This document shows positions 1 to 5,944 of a DNA stretch of 7,395 nt, one piece after another (positions within the stretch are counted from its first letter, which is position 1; each line of letters opens with the position of its first letter). Source of the DNA: an uncultured Prevotella sp. (GTDB lineage Bacteria > Bacteroidota > Bacteroidia > Bacteroidales > Bacteroidaceae). Both the position numbers and the translations under genes were made by a program. The notes beneath the pieces were generated by a model. That model did not search any database and was not told the DNA's origin. It worked only from the letters and a program-made list of their open reading frames with translations. The DNA is taken from assembly GCA_905202125.1 (NCBI GenBank), contig CAJKQX010000091.1, forward strand, positions 1 to 7,395, written 5' to 3'.

Positions 1-298
1 CCTTTTGGAATTTTGATGTGTTACGGTGGGGTGATAACATGTGTTTTTCGGCCCGTATCTTTCTATTTTGCGATTTCGTTTTGTCAAAATTTTTTACTTT
101 TAGTGTTGCATATTTATGCATTTTCGGACGTTTTTATGGGTATGGCTTAAGGACGCGATACATCATCTCCTCACGTAAAAACCATCCCAAAATATATTTT
201 TTGCATTTCCGCAACCCGTGTCGCAATGTTTTCCAAATTCAGCTCAATTTCTTGGACCCCTCCCTACATCTGCCAACCGATATTTGTTATGCTTATCC

Positions 299-331
299 TA
301 CATTTGGAGTGACAAGCCGAAAATATTCGGC
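299..331 (+). promoter_or_regulatory. Second TACATTTG box and leader hairpin upstream of nadB
   Basis: A second exact copy of TACATTTG lies at 299-306, 62 bp upstream of the first. A transcript from it would start near 313, at the foot of a small hairpin with arms GCCGAA (316-321) and TTCGGC (326-331) around a 4-nt loop. No clear -33 element is visible. The two boxes may be tandem promoters, or this one may be chance in AT-rich DNA. The hairpin would exist only in RNA from this upstream start. Confidence 0.25.
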
Positions 332-360
332 GCTTCATCCTCTCGTTCGATTATTTTATG

Positions 361-368
361 TACATTTG
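361..368 (+). promoter_or_regulatory. Candidate -7 box of the nadB promoter
   Basis: TACATTTG matches the Bacteroidetes primary-sigma -7 consensus TAnnTTTG exactly. It would start transcription near 375, leaving a leader of only about 20 nt before the ATG at 397. I see no good TTTG/TTG -33 element 19-21 bases upstream, so the promoter may be weak or activator-dependent. Confidence 0.45.
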
Positions 369-396
369 CACCAACTTTATAACATTACATTAATGT

Positions 397-1986
397 ATGG
401 TTTTCAAATATGATTTTCTGATTATCGGCGCAGGAGTGGCAGGTATGAGCTATGCGCTGAAAGTGGCCAAAGCCAAGAAAGGCAAGGTATGTATCATTTG
501 TAAGACTACGCTTGACGAGGCCAACACGGCATTTGCACAAGGCGGTGTGGCCTCGGTCACAAACTTAGAGGTGGACAATTTCGACAAGCACATTGAGGAT
601 ACAATGATTGCCGGCGACTTTATCAGCGACCGAGCGGCCGTGGAGCAAGTGGTGAGAAAGGCTCCGGAACAGATCAAGGAACTGGTGGACTGGGGCGTGA
701 ATTTCGACAAGAACGACGAGGGCACATACGATCTGCACCGCGAAGGCGGACATTCCGAATTCCGAATATTGCATCACAGCGACGACACAGGCGCCGAGAT
801 ACAACGCGGACTGATGGCTGCCGTGCGCGCCAATCCCTATATCGAGATAAAAGAAAACCATTTTGCCGTAGAGATCATCACCCAGCACCACCTCGGCGCA
901 CGTGTGACACGCCGCACGCCATACATCAACTGCTACGGCGCCTACGTGCTCAACCCCGACACGGAGAAGGTAGACACGTATCTGAGCAAAGTGACGCTGA
1001 TGTGTACGGGAGGTGTGGGTGCTGTCTATCAGACCACTTCGAACCCCATCATCTCCACCGGCGACGGCATAGCCATGGTCTATCGCGCCAAAGGAACGGT
1101 GGCCGACATGGAGTTCGTGCAGTTCCACCCCACCGTGCTCCACCACCCCGGCGAGACCCATCCGGCCTATCTCATCACCGAGGCCATGCGCGGCTACGGC
1201 GGCATACTGCGCCTGCCCAACGGCGAATCGTTCATGGAGAAATATGACAAACGCCTCTCACTGGCCCCGCGCGACATCGTGGCACGTGCCATAGACAAGG
1301 AGATGAAGATTCACGGACTGGACCATGTGTGTCTGGACGTGACCCACAAGGATGCGGAAGAGACCAAACGCCATTTCCCCAACATCTATCAGAAATGCCT
1401 GTCCATCGGCATCGATATCACCAAAGAGTACATCCCGGTACGCCCCGCGGCCCACTATATGTGCGGAGGCATCAAGGTGGATCTGAACGGACAGTCGAGC
1501 ATCGACCGGCTCTACGCCATCGGCGAGTGCTCGTGCACCGGTCTGCACGGCGGCAACCGTCTGGCCAGCAACTCTCTGATTGAGGCTGTGGTCTATGCCG
1601 ACGCCGCCGCCAAGCACTCGCTGGCACATGTGGACGAGTACGATTTCAACGAGAAAGTGCCCGAGTGGAACGATGAGGGCACGATGACCAACGAGGAGAA
1701 GGTGCTCATCACTCAGAGCGTGAAGGAGGTGGGCGAGATCATGAGCAACTACGTGGGCATCGTGCGCTCCGACCTCCGTCTGCATCGCGCATGGGACCGT
1801 CTGGATATGCTCTACGAGGAGACGGAAAACCTGTTCAAGAGAGTGAAGGCCGGACGCGACATCTGCGAACTGCGCAACATGATCAACGTGGGCTATCTCA
1901 TCACACGATGGGCCATCGAGCGCAAGGAGTGTCGCGGACTGCACTACACCATCGACTATCCGCATCACGCCTACGACAAGAAATAG
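397..1986 (+). CDS. nadB: L-aspartate oxidase (NadB)
   Basis: NadB is a cytosolic FAD enzyme that oxidises L-aspartate to iminoaspartate. NadA condenses this with dihydroxyacetone phosphate to quinolinate, the first committed product of de novo NAD synthesis. The 529 residues match the usual family length. The N-terminal FAD-binding loop GAGVAG is at 11-16. The family signature HREGGHS is at 114-120, followed by RILH and DDTG. QFHPT (His244), APRD (Arg292), AAHYMCGG (His353) and GGNRLASNS (Arg388) align with the E. coli active-site residues His244, Arg290, His351 and Arg386. The last ~100 residues form the helical C-terminal domain of the succinate dehydrogenase/fumarate reductase flavoprotein superfamily. 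An ATG at 393 is in another frame; the ATG at 397 places the FAD loop at the usual distance. No nadA or nadC lies beside it here, and the following gene is unrelated. Confidence 0.96.
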   Translation: MVFKYDFLIIGAGVAGMSYALKVAKAKKGKVCIICKTTLDEANTAFAQGGVASVTNLEVDNFDKHIEDTMIAGDFISDRAAVEQVVRKAPEQIKELVDWGVNFDKNDEGTYDLHREGGHSEFRILHHSDDTGAEIQRGLMAAVRANPYIEIKENHFAVEIITQHHLGARVTRRTPYINCYGAYVLNPDTEKVDTYLSKVTLMCTGGVGAVYQTTSNPIISTGDGIAMVYRAKGTVADMEFVQFHPTVLHHPGETHPAYLITEAMRGYGGILRLPNGESFMEKYDKRLSLAPRDIVARAIDKEMKIHGLDHVCLDVTHKDAEETKRHFPNIYQKCLSIGIDITKEYIPVRPAAHYMCGGIKVDLNGQSSIDRLYAIGECSCTGLHGGNRLASNSLIEAVVYADAAAKHSLAHVDEYDFNEKVPEWNDEGTMTNEEKVLITQSVKEVGEIMSNYVGIVRSDLRLHRAWDRLDMLYEETENLFKRVKAGRDICELRNMINVGYLITRWAIERKECRGLHYTIDYPHHAYDKK

Positions 1987-2027
1987 CCGACCGGGACTGT
2001 CCTTACGATAATCCCACACCGACACTA

Positions 2028-2080
2028 CGGACGCGACACATCCATCCCTTCAGTACACGAAGAACGGTGTGTCGCGTCCG
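2028..2080 (+). terminator. Long hairpin after nadB
   Basis: The arms at 2028-2040 (CGGACGCGACACA) and 2068-2080 are perfect 13-bp complements, starting 41 bases after the nadB stop. Inside the 27-nt interval a second small stem, CTTC (2048-2051) with GAAG (2059-2062), can stack. No T-run follows the right arm, so this is not a canonical intrinsic terminator. It may end transcription weakly, protect the 3' end of the nadB mRNA, or bind a protein. The pairing is certain; the role is inferred. Confidence 0.55.
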
Positions 2081-2183
2081 CATTGCCGGCATACCCTTGA
2101 GTAATCAAAAGCCGCAAACCGATCACACATTGTCGTATTTTTACCACAATCACTGTCATTTCTACATAAAATATCTAAAAAAC

Positions 2184-2214
2184 ATTCGATATCCGAATAT
2201 ATTTTGTACCTTTG
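2184..2214 (+). promoter_or_regulatory. Promoter of the GH64-like gene
   Basis: TACCTTTG at 2207-2214 is an exact Bacteroidetes -7 box. The -33 position is taken by ATTCG (2184-2188), a weak fit to TTTG/TTG, with about 18 bases between. ATTCG is mirrored by CGAAT at 2194-2198, giving a 5-5-5 dyad over the -33 area where a regulator could bind. Predicted transcription start is near 2221. Confidence 0.55.
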
Positions 2215-2220
2215 CCTACC

Positions 2221-2345
2221 ACGGTCATGGCATGCGTGCCTATGATTCGCAAATTATCTTTACCTTAAAAGCGGCAATAATAGTCGCAAGCAAATAAACT
2301 TATCATTAAATTTTTAATTTATTCTAATTCATTTTTTACAGTATT
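2221..2345 (+). promoter_or_regulatory. Leader of the GH64-like gene with a 5' stem-loop
   Basis: If the promoter call is right, the mRNA has a leader of about 125 nt. Its first bases fold into a stem pairing 2226-2232 with 2237-2244 (seven pairs, one bulged T, loop TGCG). The last 60 bases are almost pure A/T and keep the start codon unstructured, as is usual in Bacteroidetes, which rely little on Shine-Dalgarno pairing. I recognise no known riboswitch. The 5' stem may simply stabilise the transcript. Confidence 0.35.
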
Positions 2346-4313
2346 ATGAAAAGAACCTTTGTAATGTTGGGAGGTTTGATGTGCGCACTATGCACATACG
2401 CCGACATTCCTGTGAAGATTCTCAACAACTCGCAGGGACAGTTCAACGACAACGAGATTTATGTGGCCATCATCGGCAAGGAGAAATCGGGCGATGCGGC
2501 TTACGACATCTATTATGACATGGCAGCGTCGGCCAACAACCGGCGGGCGGTCACACATGCGCTCACACCGGCGGTAAACAATCTGCATCTGCCGGGCAGA
2601 GAGTGGGGCTTTGCCGATGTGTTCACACGTCTGTCCGACCTCAAGGACCACACCATCTATCTGGGCAACACGTTCGCATGCCGCATGTTCATCAGCTTCA
2701 AGTCGCCGATGTACATGCACGTGCACGATACAGGCGGATATGCAGGAGCTTCGCTCGAGGACGTGACCGACCCCAACCGCGACATACGTTGGGAAATGAT
2801 CGAGTTCACCTACGACTACAACCCGTCGGCACACAAAAACGAAATATGGATCAACACATCGCGCGTGGACGCGTTCCAATATCCCATGGGTCTGGAACTG
2901 TATGCAGACAACAGCGCGGCTAACGCCGTGGCATACACCAAACGCGGCGAAACGGCCACATACCGGGACATCATCAACAAATGGAACACGGAATTGGGAT
3001 CGACCGTCTATCGCGACTGTTACGCCACAAACGTGGGCAAGGACAACCTGGGAGGAATCATCATGCAACCCTCGAAAGTCAAATCGATAAAAAACGCGAA
3101 TATCTTCGACGGATATATAAATAAGGTGTGGAGCTATTTCCGCGACCATACGGCCACCATCAAGATGGGTGTGCTCGGCACATGGCGGGGCAGAGTGAGC
3201 GGCGACACGTTTGACATGGAATGTATCTCGGGCACCTACTGGCCCGTGGGCAGCCATGCGCGCATATACGGCATACCGTCGACAACCGACGCGATAGAGG
3301 GTGCGGGCAAGTTTGCCGACGGCGCATCGGCCGGCAATGCCGATCAAGGCGCGATAGACAAGACCGTACAGGCCATGTTCTGCGCAGCCTTCAACCGTGG
3401 CCAGATCAGACTGACCGAGGGTACGCAAGACTGGGATCCGGCCGTGACCAAACCGTTTCAGGGCGGAACGGAATATCCTCACAACGAATATGTGCGCTTC
3501 TTCCACAGCACCGATATCACCTCGGGCGACGGACGCACATACGCTTTCGCCTATGACGACACCTTCGACCAGAGCGCCACATGCCACACCGTATCGCCCA
3601 CATCGGCCACGGTCACCATCGGCGGATTCGTAGACGGTGGCGGCACGGGTGGTGACGGCGGCGACCAACCGGGCACCGGCGGCGGCGATGACGACAACCC
3701 CAATCCGGGAACGGGAGACACATCGGCCGACTACAACAAGGATGTGAACGACGGCGAGAACATGAAGGACAGATACAACATCCACCTCGAATGCTCTCTC
3801 AACGCCGACCGCAGCAAGGCAACGATACGCGTGAGCGCCGACTTCATGCAGTCTTATCCCGACGGTGCATTCTTCTGGCTCACCGACGAGACCGGAGGAC
3901 CCGTCTTCAGCGAGACAAGGATGAGTGGCGGACCAAACATATACACTGCCACTATCAACGATCTGACTCCGGGCTCCACCATCTATTTCCGCATCATGCT
4001 GCCAATACCCAACGCCCAGGCCAAAACCATGGTCATGAGCTACACCATACCTTCGGGCACGGTAAACAGCATACAAAGTATCGAAACCGAGCGTTCCATC
4101 AACGTGAACCACACGCCCGGCACACCCACGGCAACGGTACGCACGGCTCAGAGCGGCACATTGACCATCTGCAACATCAACGGTGTGAAGATGACGGCAC
4201 AGCACACCGACGGCTCATGTGTCATCGACATGTCGGGATGGGCTAAGGGCACATATATCATGAGATTCGTATCAGCCGACGGCAAGGCCTCGGCCGTGAA
4301 ACTGATAAAATAA
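2346..4313 (+). CDS. Secreted GH64-like beta-1,3-glucanase with T9SS tail
   Basis: A 655-residue multidomain exported protein. Residues 1-19 form a signal peptide (basic MKR, hydrophobic core, likely cut after TYA). Residues ~20-425 resemble the GH64/thaumatin-like beta-1,3-glucanase family: IPVKILNNS at the start, EFTYD (151-157 region), INTSRVDAF (169-177) followed by MGLEL, FNRG (349-352), NEYVRFFH (380-387) and YAFAYDD (399-405). Glu153 and Asp175 are candidates for the Glu/Asp catalytic pair, assigned by motif position only. A Gly/Asp/Pro-rich linker spans ~427-465. Residues ~475-570 form a beta-rich domain with the pattern of the glucan-binding CBM56 family (weak match). Residues ~575-655 match the type A T9SS sorting domain: LTICNINGVK, then DMSGWAKGTYIMR and a final VKLIK. 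The protein should cross the inner membrane by Sec and the outer membrane by T9SS, for surface attachment or release. The likely substrate is beta-1,3-glucan (laminarin, fungal or cereal glucan). No SusC/SusD pair is visible nearby. Confidence 0.8.
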   Translation: MKRTFVMLGGLMCALCTYADIPVKILNNSQGQFNDNEIYVAIIGKEKSGDAAYDIYYDMAASANNRRAVTHALTPAVNNLHLPGREWGFADVFTRLSDLKDHTIYLGNTFACRMFISFKSPMYMHVHDTGGYAGASLEDVTDPNRDIRWEMIEFTYDYNPSAHKNEIWINTSRVDAFQYPMGLELYADNSAANAVAYTKRGETATYRDIINKWNTELGSTVYRDCYATNVGKDNLGGIIMQPSKVKSIKNANIFDGYINKVWSYFRDHTATIKMGVLGTWRGRVSGDTFDMECISGTYWPVGSHARIYGIPSTTDAIEGAGKFADGASAGNADQGAIDKTVQAMFCAAFNRGQIRLTEGTQDWDPAVTKPFQGGTEYPHNEYVRFFHSTDITSGDGRTYAFAYDDTFDQSATCHTVSPTSATVTIGGFVDGGGTGGDGGDQPGTGGGDDDNPNPGTGDTSADYNKDVNDGENMKDRYNIHLECSLNADRSKATIRVSADFMQSYPDGAFFWLTDETGGPVFSETRMSGGPNIYTATINDLTPGSTIYFRIMLPIPNAQAKTMVMSYTIPSGTVNSIQSIETERSINVNHTPGTPTATVRTAQSGTLTICNINGVKMTAQHTDGSCVIDMSGWAKGTYIMRFVSADGKASAVKLIK

Positions 4314-4362
4314 CATGATATCAGTAAACGGGCAAGACAACAATACGTAAACAAAAAGAAAA

Positions 4363-4409
4363 AGACTCCGCCGATGGATAGATATCCTGGCGGAGTCTCT
4401 TTTGTGTTT
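4363..4409 (+). terminator. Intrinsic terminator after the GH64-like gene
   Basis: Perfect 10-bp arms AGACTCCGCC (4363-4372) and GGCGGAGTCT (4389-4398) enclose a 16-nt loop, followed by a T-rich tract (4400-4409). The A-rich stretch before the left arm partly pairs with that tract, so the hairpin could also stop transcripts coming from the right. It begins 49 bases after the stop codon. Confidence 0.85.
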
Positions 4410-4413
4410 ATAG

Positions 4414-4674
4414 AGAGAAATCGGAATGTTTTGTGATATTCAGTTTTTCATCTTCACAATGATTGTCACCTTTACCCTTCCCGTACCTTTTCTTTCGGGG
4501 GCGCGAAGCATGTAAATGCGGTTTTTGGTGTTATTATGTTTGACACGGCCAATGTGATGCATGTCACTGCAAATTTGAAATTCATATTTATCCTTTCTTT
4601 TTTTGATTGTTCTACCTTAAGTACGTAGCAAGAAACGATTTGTGACAGTTTATTCCGGATTTTTTTTCTGAAAA
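4414..4674. other. Gap between convergent genes, with possible small minus-strand frames
   Basis: No clear gene. On the minus strand a 37-codon frame runs from ATG at 4585 to a stop at 4472, with an A-rich AGAAAGG stretch just upstream. Its product (MNFKFAVTCITLAVSN...) has a short hydrophobic N-terminal part. A second minus-strand frame is open from 4616 to a stop at 4440; from its first ATG (4562) it gives 40 residues ending in GRVKVTIIVKMKN, which looks like the last beta strand of a protein. Both cannot easily be real. A CRP-like dyad lies at 4553-4568. The region may hold a decayed gene or nothing. Confidence 0.35.
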
Positions 4675-4700
4675 CGACGATGAATTATCCCGAATCGTCG
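4675..4700 (-). terminator. Terminator of the TlpA-like gene
   Basis: Read on the minus strand, arms CGACGAT (4700-4694) and ATCGTCG (4681-4675) form a perfect 7-bp stem around 12 nt. TTTT (4674-4671) follows at once. The stem starts three bases after the stop codon, a tight but common arrangement. Confidence 0.65.
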
Positions 4701-4703
4701 ATT

Positions 4704-5792
4704 CTATTCTTTCTTGAATATTTCTTCAAGTTTTTTCTCCAATTCTTTGTCGCGTAGACCGGTAGCAACAATATTTCCATCGGGATCGATGAGCACCGTT
4801 TCGGGTATGGCTCTCACGCCGTAAACATCGGATGCAATGGACTCCCAGCCCTTCAAATCTGACAGTTGAAGCCACGGAAGCTCAAGTCTGTGTATGGCCG
4901 AGAGCCATGCTTCGCGCTTGGAGTCGAAGGAGAGGCCGATAATCTGCAAACCGCGGTCGGCATATTTGGCGTGCAACGCCTTCATTCCTGGCATGGAACC
5001 CATGCATGGACCGCACCACGAGGCCCAGAAATCAAGCAACACATAATGCCCCTGACCAACAAACTCGGAGAGACGGCGGGATGTGCCTGTGGTGTCGGGC
5101 AACTCAATGTCGTGGAATTTCTGTCCGGGCAGACGTTTCTCCATTGCCCAATAATATTTCCATGCCTGTTCCATATCGGGGTGATGGGCAAAAGCGTGTT
5201 CCTCTTTCATACATTGTGCAAGCTGCTCGGGCGTAATCATGCAGAACTGATTGTTCAAACCAAGATGATATACGGGAATGACGTTGTCAAAATTCTCGAT
5301 GACAGACGCCCACCCAATCTCTCTACCCCGCTGTTGGAGTGAGTCAAGGATGGCGTGATTGGCATCGTCCTTATGTCGGTCCATTTCCTCATTGAGACTA
5401 TCCATGGCAAGCTGATATCGGTTGAAGCGCTTGTTGAGCGGTGAGCCTTTCACCACGGCATTGGTGCGGAAATCAATATCGATGCGTGCAGGCTGGTTGT
5501 CGACAATGAACGTCATCCATCCGTCCTTCCCATCTTCTATCTGCATGAACTTGTGCAACGGTTGGCGGATTGAGATGCGAAAACGTTTTCCTTTCACAGG
5601 AAATTTCTTGTACTTGAAATCATTCGGATACGGTCTCTCTATCAGGAGGATGGTATCTGTTCCTTCTTTGAGTGTGCCTTCAACAACAAAGTCGATTGTG
5701 TCGTTCAGCCCAGGAGTGAATACTTGCGCCTGTCCCGCCGTCGCTATAAGGGCAAGCAGTGCGCCGCCTATGAGGGTTCTCTTGTTCATCAT
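4704..5792 (-). CDS. Exported TlpA/ResA-type thioredoxin-fold disulfide reductase
   Basis: A 362-residue protein for the periplasm. It starts with a signal peptide (MMNKRTLIGGALLALIATAGQA). Residues ~30-115 are beta-rich and match the DUF4369-type N-terminal domain often fused to Bacteroidetes thioredoxins. Residues ~120-220 are helical and charged. Residues ~222-362 are a TlpA/AhpC-TSA thioredoxin domain: FWASWCGPCMGSMP with the CGPC redox pair Cys260 and Cys263, IIGLSFD (284-290), and AIPETVLIDPDG with the cis-proline Pro330. It probably reduces or isomerises disulfides of exported proteins or apo-cytochromes; the substrate is unknown. Two Met codons open the gene (5792 and 5789) and either could serve. 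No partner gene adjoins it. An IS lies about 57 bp upstream, and no convincing -7/-33 pair is visible between, so its native promoter may be displaced. The gene itself looks intact. Confidence 0.88.
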   Translation of the reverse strand: MMNKRTLIGGALLALIATAGQAQVFTPGLNDTIDFVVEGTLKEGTDTILLIERPYPNDFKYKKFPVKGKRFRISIRQPLHKFMQIEDGKDGWMTFIVDNQPARIDIDFRTNAVVKGSPLNKRFNRYQLAMDSLNEEMDRHKDDANHAILDSLQQRGREIGWASVIENFDNVIPVYHLGLNNQFCMITPEQLAQCMKEEHAFAHHPDMEQAWKYYWAMEKRLPGQKFHDIELPDTTGTSRRLSEFVGQGHYVLLDFWASWCGPCMGSMPGMKALHAKYADRGLQIIGLSFDSKREAWLSAIHRLELPWLQLSDLKGWESIASDVYGVRAIPETVLIDPDGNIVATGLRDKELEKKLEEIFKKE

Positions 5793-5849
5793 TTCAGTTT
5801 TTATTATTCCTTAATTCCGCAACATAATTGATAATTATTTTTATAAGTT

Positions 5850-5880
5850 CCTGAGCAACATTTTGTTGCCCAGGTTTTTG
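5850..5880 (+). terminator. Hairpin with T-run at the IS left end
   Basis: CCTGAGCAACA (5850-5860) and TGTTGCCCAGG (5864-5874) pair at 10 of 11 positions plus a G-U-type pair around a 3-nt loop. TTTTT (5875-5879) follows directly. This is the form of an intrinsic terminator that would stop transcripts entering from the flank before they reach the transposase. It may also be part of the terminal repeat bound by the transposase. The T-run overlaps the transposase -33 element. Confidence 0.6.
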
Positions 5881-5907
5881 CCATGTCAGCGTTTTCACTT
5901 ACCTTAG
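5875..5907 (+). promoter_or_regulatory. Transposase promoter
   Basis: TTTTTG (5875-5880) as -33 and TACCTTAG (5900-5907) as a near-consensus -7 (TAnnTTTG) are 19 bases apart, the spacing expected for the Bacteroidetes primary sigma factor. Predicted start is near 5914, giving a leader of about 30 nt before the ATG at 5945. Confidence 0.6.
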
Positions 5908-5941
5908 TGTTGCGAATCCAAAGACAAAGAAAACCGCAACA
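5908..5941 (+). promoter_or_regulatory. Hairpin ending just before the transposase start codon
   Basis: TGTTGCG (5908-5914) and CGCAACA (5935-5941) are perfect 7-bp complements around 20 nt, and the right arm ends three bases before the ATG. In read-through RNA from outside the element this stem would form fully and could block ribosome loading. RNA started at the element's own promoter near 5914 would lack most of the left arm and stay translatable. The pairing is seen; the effect is inferred. Confidence 0.4.
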
Positions 5942-5944
5942 GGC

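Larger units (their letters stand above)
1..396. other. AT-rich non-coding region upstream of nadB
   Basis: This stretch holds no gene I can support. An open frame from 18 to 413 runs through it, but its translation is rich in Phe, Tyr, Cys and His with no recognisable domain, and it overlaps the start of nadB, so I treat it as chance. The T-rich runs are typical of Bacteroidetes intergenic DNA. Only the last 100 bases show structure: two TACATTTG boxes and a small hairpin, listed separately. I found no end of an upstream gene and no convincing divergent promoter. Confidence 0.6.

Noticed and set aside
18..413. 131-codon frame upstream of nadB
   Set aside because: No domain, AT-driven composition, overlap with the nadB start, and promoter-like sequence inside it.
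565..2025. Minus-strand frames of 198 and 255 codons opposite nadB
   Set aside because: They have shadow-frame composition, and the sense frame has all NadB motifs.
2227..2268. 13-codon leader peptide in the GH64-like gene's leader
   Set aside because: No ribosome-binding context, no run of a regulatory amino acid, and its ATG lies within the 5' stem. Most likely chance.
2388..4205. A 605-codon open frame antisense to the GH64-like gene
   Set aside because: Its product is rich in Val, Arg, His and Cys with no domain, and the sense strand has clear domains, signal peptide and T9SS tail. Long antisense frames arise from the codon bias of the real gene.
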